Source: an uncultured Eubacteriales bacterium (lineage in GTDB: Bacteria > Bacillota > Clostridia > Lachnospirales > Lachnospiraceae). From it: a stretch of 37,941 nt of DNA. Every line of letters starts with the position of its first letter. Within the stretch, counting starts at the first letter, position 1. The position numbers and the translations under genes were made by a program. The DNA lies in assembly GCA_900545225.1 (NCBI GenBank), contig UQXZ01000013.1:1-37941 (forward strand). The letters run 5' to 3'. This document shows positions 1-7,952 of this stretch, piece after piece. The notes below the pieces were generated by a model. It ran no database searches. It saw only the letters and a list, made by a program, of their open reading frames with translations, and had not been told where the DNA came from.

Positions 1-54
1 CGCACGGTGGTGTGAGAGGTCGGGAAATTTAGTTAAATTTCCCTCCTACTCGAT
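1..54 (+). mobile_element. 3' end of a group II intron (partial, domain V end and domain VI)
   Basis: The first 54 bases match the 3' end of a bacterial group II intron. The motif tgtgagagg at 11-19 is followed by a perfect 9-bp stem (gggaaattt 22-30, loop agtt, aaatttccc 35-43) and then tcctactcgat. The gag/gg and cc/ctc arms leave A48 unpaired, as expected for the branch-point adenosine of domain VI. Bases 1-10 would be the end of domain V. The exact 3' splice site near 53-54 is inferred from the usual AY ending. The catalytic core and any intron-encoded reverse transcriptase would lie left of the window, so intactness cannot be judged. Confidence 0.72.
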
Positions 55-206
55 TATGGATGTGGTAGAATGTACTGAATGATTAAGCAGAATGAGCTAC
101 ATTAATTAATTTAAATAAATTAATTTTAATTAACCAATTTAAATCAAATAATATAAATCGGACAAATTATTACAAAAATCAGAGACATTTAATAAAGGAT
201 ACTGAA

Positions 207-1157
207 ATGGCTAAGAAAGATAAAAAAGAAAAAGCAGATAAGACATTGAAGCGTATCATGCTGATAGTTTCTTATAATGGAAAGAATTATTGCGGATGGC
301 AGAGACAGCCAAATATGATAACCGTTGAGGGTGAACTTGAAAGAGCCATTAGTCAGATTGCAGGCAAGAATGTTGAAATTATAGGTGCCAGCAGAACTGA
401 CGCGGGAGTTCATGCTTTGGGAAATGTTGCGGTATTTGATACTGATATGACCATTCCGGGAGAGAAGTGGGCATATGCCCTTAATACTGTATTGCCTGAT
501 GACATAAGTGTAGTGGGATCAAGCATTATGCCACCTGATTTCCATCCAAGACACTGTGATACAGAAAAGACATATGAATATACACTTATTAACAGCCAGT
601 TCCCTGTTCCAATATATGCCGATTATGCATGGCATGTTCCATACAGACTGGATATTGAGAAAATGAGAAAGGCTGCGTCATATTTAATAGGACCACACGA
701 CTTTAAAAGTTTCTGTTCAGTAAATACACAGGCAAAGAGTACAGTTAGAACTATTTTCGCCATAGATATACTGGAAGAGCCTTTAAGAGCTGATTTTTAT
801 CCATATGAATATGATGATGAGTATGATGAGGCAAGCTCATCTGATGAACTGAATCAATCTGACAACGGCAGTGGTTCAAATGAGGATAATCTCCCAGACA
901 ATCTGGAAGATTATGATGTTTACGAGCTTGCATATAATCACACATTTGAGGGTAAAAAGATTGTAATCAGAATAAATGGTGACGGATTCCTCTATAACAT
1001 GGTAAGAATTATCACAGGAACACTTGTGGATGTTGGTAAAGGAAGATTTAAGCCTGAAACTGTAGCCAACATGCTCCGTAAGACAGACAGAACATACAGC
1101 GGTCCTACAGCACCGCCACAGGGATTATCCCTTATTAATATAGATTTTATGATTTAA
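207..1157 (+). CDS. truA: tRNA pseudouridine(38-40) synthase TruA with acidic insertion
   Basis: TruA converts uridines 38-40 of the tRNA anticodon arm to pseudouridine in the cytoplasm. The family signature RTDAGVHA is at residues 63-70, with catalytic Asp65; YNGKNYCGWQRQ near residue 23 and GDGFLYNMVRIITGTL in the C-terminal half are also typical. The start is supported by AAAGGA seven bases upstream. The protein has 316 residues against about 245-260 in most homologues. The excess is a Lys-rich N-terminal tail of about 16 residues and an Asp/Glu/Ser-rich low-complexity insert at about residues 196-240, placed between two core segments. It is the first gene after the intron end, with no clear terminator between them. 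Function is secure; the role of the insert is unknown. Confidence 0.95.
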   Translation: MAKKDKKEKADKTLKRIMLIVSYNGKNYCGWQRQPNMITVEGELERAISQIAGKNVEIIGASRTDAGVHALGNVAVFDTDMTIPGEKWAYALNTVLPDDISVVGSSIMPPDFHPRHCDTEKTYEYTLINSQFPVPIYADYAWHVPYRLDIEKMRKAASYLIGPHDFKSFCSVNTQAKSTVRTIFAIDILEEPLRADFYPYEYDDEYDEASSSDELNQSDNGSGSNEDNLPDNLEDYDVYELAYNHTFEGKKIVIRINGDGFLYNMVRIITGTLVDVGKGRFKPETVANMLRKTDRTYSGPTAPPQGLSLINIDFMI

Positions 1158-1211
1158 CAGGAGTATAATATCAGGAGTTATTTTGAAAAAAGGTTTTGAC
1201 AGGTAAGAAAA

Positions 1212-1649
1212 ATGTCTTTTAAGGATTTTAAAAACAAGTACGGTGAGATCATCAGCTATCTTATTGTAGGCGTTCTCTCCACAGTAGTGAGTATGTCGGT
1301 TTATTACGGCCTTGTACTCACTATATTGGATCCAAATGATGCAATTATGCTTCAGGTGGCCAATGTTATTTCATGGGTTGCTTCTGTTACATTTGCATAT
1401 TTTACAAACAGAAAGTTTGTATTTAAGAGTAAAGAAAAGAATATGGCAAAGGAAGCTGCCAAATTCTATGGATCCAGAGTCGTTACACTTCTTATGGATA
1501 TGGCCGTGATGTTCATTCTTGTTACACTTCTCAACATGAATGACAAATGGGCAAAGATTCTTGTACAGGTAATCGTTATAGTTGCAAATTATTTCTTAAG
1601 TAAATTATTTGTTTTCAATGCAAGAAAAAAGAGAAGACACACAAATTAA
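1212..1649 (+). CDS. GtrA-family membrane protein
   Basis: This 145-residue protein has four hydrophobic segments (about residues 13-33, 45-65, 85-107 and 115-135) and the FxxNRKFVF-type motif after the second segment (TNRKFVFKS) that is typical of the GtrA/DPMS family. GtrA proteins are small integral membrane proteins thought to help move polyprenyl-linked sugars across the membrane, usually beside a glycosyltransferase. None is directly adjacent here, although glycan clusters follow within 2 kb. An in-frame stop at 1197-1199 limits the start; the ribosome binding site is weak (aggtaag). The C-terminus is strongly basic (KKRRH). Family assignment is firm; the substrate is unknown. Confidence 0.88.
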   Translation: MSFKDFKNKYGEIISYLIVGVLSTVVSMSVYYGLVLTILDPNDAIMLQVANVISWVASVTFAYFTNRKFVFKSKEKNMAKEAAKFYGSRVVTLLMDMAVMFILVTLLNMNDKWAKILVQVIVIVANYFLSKLFVFNARKKRRHTN

Positions 1650-1672
1650 TTTAAAAAGCTTTAATAAAGTTC

Positions 1673-1732
1673 AATATCCCGGAGGATTATAAAAACACCA
1701 TTTAGGTGTGCATTAACATCCTTCGGGATATT
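1673..1732 (+). other. Long hairpin with a nested small hairpin after the GtrA gene
   Basis: A 15-bp stem pairs 1673-1687 with 1718-1732 (one G-U pair) and encloses a second 5-bp hairpin, acacc/ggtgt, at 1695-1709. No proper T-run follows (tctgtctgtt), so it is not a standard intrinsic terminator. It may act as a 3'-end structure or terminator of the GtrA transcript, or as a structured leader for the next gene. Confidence 0.5.
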
Positions 1733-1846
1733 CTGTCTGTTACTTAAATATAGCAATATTTTGTATACTTATCCCGCGTGGTAGGTTATACTTAGTTCAG
1801 TATTTATGTGATAATTACGGCATAAAAAAAATTAAGGAGTAACACA

Positions 1847-2596
1847 ATGGCTAAGATTAAAGATACTACAGATAAGTTAGTTTACGGACATGAAGGATGG
1901 CTTGAAGATTACTTATTCCATTATCATGCAGGTGATACAATCCTCACAAAGTTCAACTGGGGACACGACATGAAGAGAGATGGTCTTCCAAGACTTTATG
2001 AGTTAGATATTAAGGCATTTGGCCCTAAGGGAGATGTATATCCTGTAGAAGCAGAAGAAACAGGCGAGGAATACGTTAACCTTACTACAGATACAGACAG
2101 AGAAGGTATGTACATTTTCACAGGTATATATGACAACTGCTATGCTGAATATCCTGACAACGTATGGAAGAAGGGTACAAGAGAGAACAACCCTGATGCA
2201 ATTAATGTAGGAAGATATGTACAGAGCTACACAAACTGTATTTCAGTTGGTCACAGCGGTGATACAAATGTATTTGATGCTCCACTTCCAACATCACTTC
2301 TTCCTGTTAACCCTAAGTATGTAGTAGGCAACGAGCTTACATTCGTACTTAAGACAGAGGGTAAGCCACAGAGCACAGATGATGTAATCATCATCTATGA
2401 CGGTAAAGAAGGTCAGGAGAAGGAAAAGGTTACTATCGGTGAAGACGGAATCTTAAAGTTCACACCTAAGAAGGCAGGAGTATATGACATCATTGCAAGA
2501 TATACACTTCCGGCAAATGAGTCAGATCCATTCGAAGACATCATTTATACAGCTACACACTGCTTCAGAGTAAAAGAGCACGATGTAGAGCATTGA
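1847..2596 (+). CDS. DUF4198-like protein, possible metal-related binding protein
   Basis: This is a 249-residue soluble protein with no signal peptide and no membrane segment. The N-terminal HEGWLEDY / GDTILTKFNWGHDM layout and the C-terminal beta-rich stretch (KAGVYDIIARYTLP, then TATHCFRVKEH) resemble DUF4198 proteins, a family related to the NikM/CbiK-type nickel or cobalt uptake accessories. Several His residues in the N-terminal part could bind metal, but that is inference. Those relatives are normally exported, so the lack of a signal is odd. The ribosome binding site AAGGAG is strong and codon use resembles that of efp and guaB here, suggesting high expression. The gene appears to be monocistronic, with a terminator at 2647-2694. 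The family call is moderate and the function is unproven. Confidence 0.55.
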   Translation: MAKIKDTTDKLVYGHEGWLEDYLFHYHAGDTILTKFNWGHDMKRDGLPRLYELDIKAFGPKGDVYPVEAEETGEEYVNLTTDTDREGMYIFTGIYDNCYAEYPDNVWKKGTRENNPDAINVGRYVQSYTNCISVGHSGDTNVFDAPLPTSLLPVNPKYVVGNELTFVLKTEGKPQSTDDVIIIYDGKEGQEKEKVTIGEDGILKFTPKKAGVYDIIARYTLPANESDPFEDIIYTATHCFRVKEHDVEH

Positions 2597-2646
2597 TAAA
2601 TGCATATTTACAAAATATTTAACTGATTCCGGTCAGCTATATAATA

Positions 2647-2694
2647 AACCAGCTTTCGGGTATGCGGTTGTGCATATCCGGAAGCCGGTTATTT
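2647..2694 (+). terminator. Intrinsic terminator after the DUF4198-like gene
   Basis: A 19-bp imperfect stem pairs 2647-2665 with 2672-2690 around the loop ggttgt. It includes G-U pairs and one A/C mismatch, and is followed by attttaatt. It lies 50 bases after the stop codon. Confidence 0.75.
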
Positions 2695-2736
2695 TAATTA
2701 TGGAAAGAAAAATGGAGTGTAATCCAATTGAACGTC

Positions 2737-2770
2737 AATAGAGCCATCGGAATAACCCGATGGCTCTATT
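2737..2770. repeat. Perfect 14-bp inverted repeat without a T-run
   Basis: The arms aatagagccatcgg (2737-2750) and ccgatggctctatt (2757-2770) pair perfectly around a 6-base loop. Neither side has an adjacent T-run, so it is not an obvious terminator in either direction. It may be a secondary terminator, a processing site or a protein-binding palindrome. Confidence 0.5.
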
Positions 2771-3283
2771 AACACATTTACACTTTTTATTAATTCGATA
2801 AATCATAATTAAACTTGTTTACATGCGAAACATATTAATATAGACAAGACAAGGTTTGTTTGCATCTGTATGACATTAATATTTGAGACTTTATTAAATG
2901 TCGTTTCAAGTTATTTATAATTTATGTTTGTATTATATAATTATGATGGAACATAAAAAAGTGCCAAAATAATTATTTTTAATAGAACCAGTAAAAATAT
3001 TTAAGACATACGACAAAGAAATATAAGACAAGAGTTCAAAATATATGGGATAATTTCAAAATTTTCATGACATTAGTTCAAATACTAAGTAATTAAAGTG
3101 AAAATGTTATATGACATATATCAAAATAGTAAGTAATTAAGATGGGAATATTATGATACATGTGTAAAAAAATATGTGAGAAGTTAAAGACGTTACATGA
3201 TCTATATTAGATACATTGTATATTCAGGATTAAAACCATAATTGAGAACAGCCACACAGAACGTAGCAATTTCCATATATTAT
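2771..3283. other. AT-rich gene-free spacer
   Basis: This stretch of roughly 500 bases is extremely AT-rich and has no credible coding frame. It holds the degenerate repeats listed separately at 3033-3161 and otherwise only poly-A/T-like sequence. It probably forms the upstream control region of the glycan cluster starting at 3376. Confidence 0.6.
3033..3161. repeat. Three degenerate tandem repeats of about 42 bp
   Basis: Three successive units start at 3033, 3075 and about 3119. Each begins with (a/t)tcaaa(a/t)a and ends near tgacat or tgatacat. The last two share aagtaattaa(a/g) at the same internal position. The spacing is about four helical turns. They lie 215-340 bases upstream of the first glycan gene. 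They could be protein-binding sites or remnants of a duplication; low-complexity similarity cannot be excluded. Confidence 0.4.
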
Positions 3284-3312
3284 TTGTAATTACCATATAT
3301 AACCTATATAAT
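3284..3312 (+). promoter_or_regulatory. Sigma-A-type promoter for the glycan export cluster
   Basis: TTGTAA at 3284-3289, a 17-bp spacer and a perfect TATAAT at 3307-3312 lie 64 bases before the start codon at 3376. The region is AT-rich, so chance matches are possible, but the spacing is ideal. Confidence 0.55.
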
Positions 3313-3375
3313 ATATTATTTAGATATTAGAATTAAAATTATTAAATTATTATAGACAATAATGAGGATTTATAT

Positions 3376-4455
3376 ATGAAGATTGCCATAGATGCGAGAA
3401 CTCTCGGTTCAAAACCAAGTGGTATTGGAATGTATCTTTTCGATTTTCTTAAAGAACTTGTAAAATATAAAGAATTTGATATCTACCTTATAACTGATGT
3501 TAAAAAAAGCGAATATATAAAAAGCTGTTCTAAAATGGGGTTAAAGGTAATTTCTTATGGTAAACCTGTCAGAATGCAGGACGTTTTCTCATATTTCGGA
3601 TTTATTCAGAAGCAGCTGGATATTATAAAGCCGGATGTGTTCTGGGAAATTAACAATCTGATCCCAAAGAAGTTAAAGGGTGATTTCAAAACAGTTGTTA
3701 CAATACATGATATGTTCCCTATTACACATGCAAAAGAAGTTGGTAGAATATATGGAATTTACTTTAAACATTTTATGAAGAGTACAATTGCCAATGCAGA
3801 CTATATTATCTATAACTCAAGAGAAACTAAGAAGCAGACATACAGATTCTATCCGGAAGCAAAAACAAAGAAGAGTATGGTAAGTTACATAATACTCGAC
3901 AGAATGAAGGACGTTCCTGAGACAAGGGATGATGGATATTTCTTATATGTAGGAAATATGGAAAAGCGAAAAGGCGTCGAAATTCTTCTTGCAGCATATG
4001 CGTTATATAAAAAGCGTGGTGGAGAAAAAAATCTTGTCCTTGCCGGAAAGCAGAATGATAATTATATCAGACAGCAGATTAACAGAGCCATGCTTCTTAC
4101 TAAAGATATTGAGTACATGAATTATGTTTCACAGAAGAAAAAAAATGAGCTTTATGCACATTGTTCATGTTTTATATTTCCATCTAAAGCTGAGGGGTTC
4201 GGCATGCCTGTAGTTGAGATAATGCAGTTTAACAAGCCTATTATAGTGGGAAATCTTACTATATATGATGAAATAGTTGGCGATTGTGTTAACAGATTTA
4301 AAATGTCAGATAACTTTGATGTTGAAGCATTAGCTAATGCCATGGAAAATTATGACAGTAATGTTGATACTGTTGCATATAACAGAGTACTGGACAGCTA
4401 TGCACCGGAAGTCCTTGGAGAGAAATTAAAGAAATTCTTTTTAAGTATCAGATAA
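3376..4455 (+). CDS. Family 4 glycosyltransferase
   Basis: This is a 359-residue GT-B fold glycosyltransferase. It opens with MKIAIDARTLGSKPSGIGMY, typical of GT4 enzymes that use a nucleotide-sugar donor. It carries the C-terminal YVGNMEKRKGVEILLAA segment and the EGFGMPVVE donor-binding E-x7-E motif near residues 274-283. It probably transfers a sugar to a lipid-linked glycan at the inner face of the membrane. It is the first gene of the cluster running to ugd, with all genes on the same strand and gaps of 23-58 bases. The ribosome binding site TGAGGA lies before the ATG. Donor and acceptor cannot be read from sequence. Confidence 0.88.
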   Translation: MKIAIDARTLGSKPSGIGMYLFDFLKELVKYKEFDIYLITDVKKSEYIKSCSKMGLKVISYGKPVRMQDVFSYFGFIQKQLDIIKPDVFWEINNLIPKKLKGDFKTVVTIHDMFPITHAKEVGRIYGIYFKHFMKSTIANADYIIYNSRETKKQTYRFYPEAKTKKSMVSYIILDRMKDVPETRDDGYFLYVGNMEKRKGVEILLAAYALYKKRGGEKNLVLAGKQNDNYIRQQINRAMLLTKDIEYMNYVSQKKKNELYAHCSCFIFPSKAEGFGMPVVEIMQFNKPIIVGNLTIYDEIVGDCVNRFKMSDNFDVEALANAMENYDSNVDTVAYNRVLDSYAPEVLGEKLKKFFLSIR

Positions 4456-4492
4456 AGTTATCAGGGGCTTGTGATTAATAGAGGAGAGCAGG

Positions 4493-5788
4493 ATGGATTT
4501 AAGTAGTACTATTCTTGAAGTTGGACACAAGGTAAGACCTGTGGTCGGTAAAATTGTGCCACAATTTATAATAGATAAAATATATGCAAAAGTAACCAGC
4601 AACACTGGCAGAATGGCTGTGCATAAGTTTAAGACTGAGCCAAAGAAGAAGTTTAAGCCAAATAAGTTTAAAAGGGGTATTAACTTAGTAGGTGATATAG
4701 AATCTGCAACAGGATTAGGACAGAGTATTCGTCTTTTAGCCGGTGTTATGGAAGATCAGAATATTCCATTTGCTACACACCAGTTTACTTTAAATGAAAA
4801 TGGTTTTTCTCAGGAGAATCCATTTGCAGATAAGAATACTAAGGGATACCCATATGGTATTAATGTATTCCATATTAATACTGCTGATTTCCCAAGTGCA
4901 TATTTAAAGCTTGGTCCAAAGCCATGGAGTGAGCATTACAATATTGCCCACTGGGTATGGGAGTTAGAGGAATTACCTGAACACTGGATACCATATATGT
5001 GTATGGCTAATGAATTCTGGACTCCTTCTGAGTTTGCTTCAAGCGTATTCAGAAAGTATACAAAGAAAAAGGTAGTTACAGTACCTCACAGCGTAACAGC
5101 TCCATACGATGAGAAGTATGACAGAAAGTATTTTGGCCTTCCTGAGGATAAGTTCTTATTCCTTACAATGTATGCTTCAGATTCTCTTGTTGAAAGAAAG
5201 AATCCACAGGCAGTTGTAAGAGCATTTAAAAAGGCATTTAAGAAAAATGATCCTTCTGTTGGTCTTGTAATTAAGGTTGTACCTTCAAAGCACAGAACAG
5301 GTGATATTGATGAGCTTAAGAGAATGACTGCAGGATACAACAATGTTTACTTCTTAACAGGAGAGTACGAGAAGATTGAAGTTAACAGCATGTTAAGAGA
5401 TGTTGATGCATATGTTTCTCTTCACCGTTCTGAAGGTTTTGGTCTTACTCTTGCAGAGAGCATGATGCTTGGAACTCCTACAATTTCAACTAACTGGTCA
5501 GGAAATGTAGAATTCCAGAACGAAGATACGGCATGTATGGTTGATTACAAGCTTGTGGATGTTGGTAAGAACATTCCTCTCTTCCCTGAAGGCTCAAAAT
5601 GGGCTGAGGCAAGTGCCGATCATGCAGCAGAGTATATGAAGAAACTCTATTCTGATAAGGAGTTCTATAACAGAATTAAGGAAAACGGCCTTAAGAGTAT
5701 TAATGAGCAACTTTCTAAGGAAAGTGTTGGAAAGATTGTAAACAAGAGAATCAATGCAATCTACAATAAAGCATTGAAAAATCAGTAA
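4493..5788 (+). CDS. Glycosyltransferase, GT-B fold (family 4-like)
   Basis: This 431-residue protein has a basic N-terminal extension of about 60 residues, then RGINLVGDIESATGLGQSIR, a glycan-transferase start seen in GT4-like enzymes. The C-terminal donor-binding site HRSEGFGLTLAESMMLGTPT (residues about 305-324) has the E-x7-E pair. It likely adds a later sugar of the polymer exported by the adjacent ABC transporter. GAGGAG precedes the ATG. The N-terminal extension (KFKTEPKKKFKPNKFK) is strongly basic and may sit on the membrane surface. Specificity is unknown. Confidence 0.85.
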   Translation: MDLSSTILEVGHKVRPVVGKIVPQFIIDKIYAKVTSNTGRMAVHKFKTEPKKKFKPNKFKRGINLVGDIESATGLGQSIRLLAGVMEDQNIPFATHQFTLNENGFSQENPFADKNTKGYPYGINVFHINTADFPSAYLKLGPKPWSEHYNIAHWVWELEELPEHWIPYMCMANEFWTPSEFASSVFRKYTKKKVVTVPHSVTAPYDEKYDRKYFGLPEDKFLFLTMYASDSLVERKNPQAVVRAFKKAFKKNDPSVGLVIKVVPSKHRTGDIDELKRMTAGYNNVYFLTGEYEKIEVNSMLRDVDAYVSLHRSEGFGLTLAESMMLGTPTISTNWSGNVEFQNEDTACMVDYKLVDVGKNIPLFPEGSKWAEASADHAAEYMKKLYSDKEFYNRIKENGLKSINEQLSKESVGKIVNKRINAIYNKALKNQ

Positions 5789-5818
5789 ATAAACTACGAA
5801 ATAATTGGAGAAAGTAAA

Positions 5819-6595
5819 ATGAATCCTATTAAAGAGGTTTATAATTACAGAGAAATGATAAAGAGCCTGGTAAGAAAGAACTTAAGAGGCCGATATAAGG
5901 GCTCAGTTCTTGGGTTTTTATGGACATTCGTCAATCCATTACTCCAGCTCGTTGTATACACATTAGTTTTCTCTATAATTATGAGAAGTGAACATGAGCA
6001 ATATTATCTGTTCTTATTTGTTGCTCTTATACCATGGATATTTTTCTCTACCAGCCTTACAGACGGTTCAAGATGTGTTCTGGACGAAAAGGATATGATA
6101 AAGAAAATTTATTTCCCGAGAGCTGTACTGCCTATATCCACAGTTACAAGTGCATTTATTAATATGTTACTGTCATTTGTGGTTGTTATTGCGGTTACCC
6201 TGTTTTCAGGACGTGGAATAGATCCGGTTGCATTACTGGGACTTCCGATAGTAATGGCAGTAGAATATATTCTGTGTCTTGGATTTGCAATGATAGTATC
6301 TGGTGTAACGGTATATTTAAGAGATATGCAGTATATTCTTGGAATCATTACAATGGCATGGCAGTATGTTACTCCTGTAATGTACGATGTAAGCCTTGTA
6401 CCTGAGAGACTCAGATTTATTTTCTATGCAAATCCTATGACACCAATCATAGAAATATACAGAGACATTCTTTATTATAAACAATTCCCTGATATGACTA
6501 ACCTTATTTATGCGTTAATCGTCGGAGTTGCCAGCTTTATTATAGGCTGGGCTGTATTTAATAAATTACAAAAGGGCTTTGCAGAAACATTCTAA
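5819..6595 (+). CDS. Polysaccharide ABC exporter permease (Wzm/TagG-like)
   Basis: This is a 258-residue ABC-2 type permease with six hydrophobic segments. The conserved N-terminal amphipathic start YNYREMIKSLVRKNLRGRYK and the GFLWTFVNPLLQLVVY segment are hallmarks of O-antigen and teichoic-acid exporters. With the ATPase that follows 27 bases later, it should move a finished lipid-linked polysaccharide across the cytoplasmic membrane. Two upstream glycosyltransferases and the downstream UDP-glucose dehydrogenase support this. The family call is firm; the exact polymer is not known. Confidence 0.92.
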   Translation: MNPIKEVYNYREMIKSLVRKNLRGRYKGSVLGFLWTFVNPLLQLVVYTLVFSIIMRSEHEQYYLFLFVALIPWIFFSTSLTDGSRCVLDEKDMIKKIYFPRAVLPISTVTSAFINMLLSFVVVIAVTLFSGRGIDPVALLGLPIVMAVEYILCLGFAMIVSGVTVYLRDMQYILGIITMAWQYVTPVMYDVSLVPERLRFIFYANPMTPIIEIYRDILYYKQFPDMTNLIYALIVGVASFIIGWAVFNKLQKGFAETF

Positions 6596-6622
6596 AGCCT
6601 TACCAGATTTTGGGAGAATATT

Positions 6623-7894
6623 ATGGAATCAAGTGAAAATGCTATCGAAGTGAGAAATGTATCGAAGCATTTTAAAGTTTTTTACGACAAAGGAAATGAA
6701 TTAAAGGAGCGAATGCTCTTCTGGAAACGTAATAAGTTCGAATTAAGAAAAGTTCTGGATAACATTTCATTTTCAATTAAAAAGGGCGAGGCGGTAGGCC
6801 TTGTCGGTAAAAACGGATGCGGAAAATCAACAACTCTCAAGCTTCTCACAAAAATTATTTATCCATCATCAGGAAGTATTGAATTAAAGGGGAGAGTATC
6901 AAGTCTTATTGAACTTGGTGCGGGTTTCCATCCTGACATGAGCGGAAGAGAAAATATTTACATCAATGCCTCTATTTTCGGTCTTACCAAAAAAGAAATA
7001 GATGAGAGAATTGAAGATATTATAGATTTTTCAGAGCTTAGAGATTATATAGACAACCCTGTTAGAACATATTCTTCAGGTATGTATATGAGACTTGCCT
7101 TTTCTGTTGCCATCAACGTAAATGCGGATGTACTTCTTATTGACGAAATCCTTGCGGTAGGTGATGCAAACTTCCAGGCAAAGTGCTTCAATAAATTAAG
7201 AGAAATCAAGAAGAGTGGAGTTACTATTGTTATAGTGTCCCATTCACTTGGTCAGATTGAGTTATTCTGCGATAAGTCTATCTGGATAAAGGAAGGCCAT
7301 GTTGAAATGATTGGGGAGCCTAAGGATGTGCATCTTAAGTACCTCGATTATATGAATGAGCTTCAGCAGGCGAAATTAGATGAAGAAAATGTCAACTGGA
7401 TTCTTGAACAGAACAAGACAGGTGACGAAGAGCTCGATAAATACAAATTCCCACCAAGCATGAAGGGCGATCACAGTGGTGATGCAAGAGCCGTATTTGT
7501 GGAAAAAGCTCTTGTAGATGCTGATGGAAATGAGAAATACACATTCGAAACAGGTGAAAGCTTTAAAATGAAGCTTAAATACAGATTGAGACAAAAGATA
7601 GAAGATACTGTATTCGGATTTGGAATATTCAGAGCGGACGGATTGTGGGTTCATGGAACCAATACAAGAATAGACAGATTTTCTAACTTTGATATCGATA
7701 AAGACGGTGGATATAGCGTTCAGTTTAATGACGTAAATCTTATTCCCGGCAAATACTGGATAGATATTACTATTGAATATGGAGATGGAATACCTGTCGA
7801 TTATTACAGACACGCTATAGAATTTAATGTTGTTTCCCACCTCACTGATGTAGGTGTTGTGAGATTCGATCACGAGTGGGAATTGGATATCTGA
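6623..7894 (+). CDS. Polysaccharide ABC exporter ATPase with C-terminal Wzt-like domain
   Basis: This 423-residue ATPase partners the preceding permease. The nucleotide-binding domain covers about residues 1-245: Walker A GKNGCGKST near residue 65, signature YSSGMYMRLAFS near 151, Walker B VLLIDEILAVGD near 172, and the switch His in VIVSHS. TagH-like and Wzt-like proteins share this pattern. Residues about 285-423 form a separate beta-rich domain (ARAVFVEKALVDADG, FKMKLKYRLRQKIED, VFGFGIFRADGLWVHGTNT) matching the Wzt C-terminal carbohydrate-binding domain. In Gram-negative O-antigen systems that domain recognises a modified chain end before export. Its presence suggests that a capped or modified chain end is sensed here too; that is inference. 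Confidence 0.92.
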   Translation: MESSENAIEVRNVSKHFKVFYDKGNELKERMLFWKRNKFELRKVLDNISFSIKKGEAVGLVGKNGCGKSTTLKLLTKIIYPSSGSIELKGRVSSLIELGAGFHPDMSGRENIYINASIFGLTKKEIDERIEDIIDFSELRDYIDNPVRTYSSGMYMRLAFSVAINVNADVLLIDEILAVGDANFQAKCFNKLREIKKSGVTIVIVSHSLGQIELFCDKSIWIKEGHVEMIGEPKDVHLKYLDYMNELQQAKLDEENVNWILEQNKTGDEELDKYKFPPSMKGDHSGDARAVFVEKALVDADGNEKYTFETGESFKMKLKYRLRQKIEDTVFGFGIFRADGLWVHGTNTRIDRFSNFDIDKDGGYSVQFNDVNLIPGKYWIDITIEYGDGIPVDYYRHAIEFNVVSHLTDVGVVRFDHEWELDI

Positions 7895-7952
7895 TTTCCG
7901 CTGTATGGCAATTAAAATATGAATTAATTTTATTGACTAATGGAGAAGGGGT

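Noticed and set aside
101..146. AT-rich repeats (ttaattaa type) shared with 33490-33520
   Set aside because: The similarity is limited to A/T-only sequence and is expected by chance in such spacers.
7376..7873. Minus-strand open frame of 165 codons
   Set aside because: It is antisense to the exporter ATPase, whose domain structure is complete; the translated product has no recognisable features.
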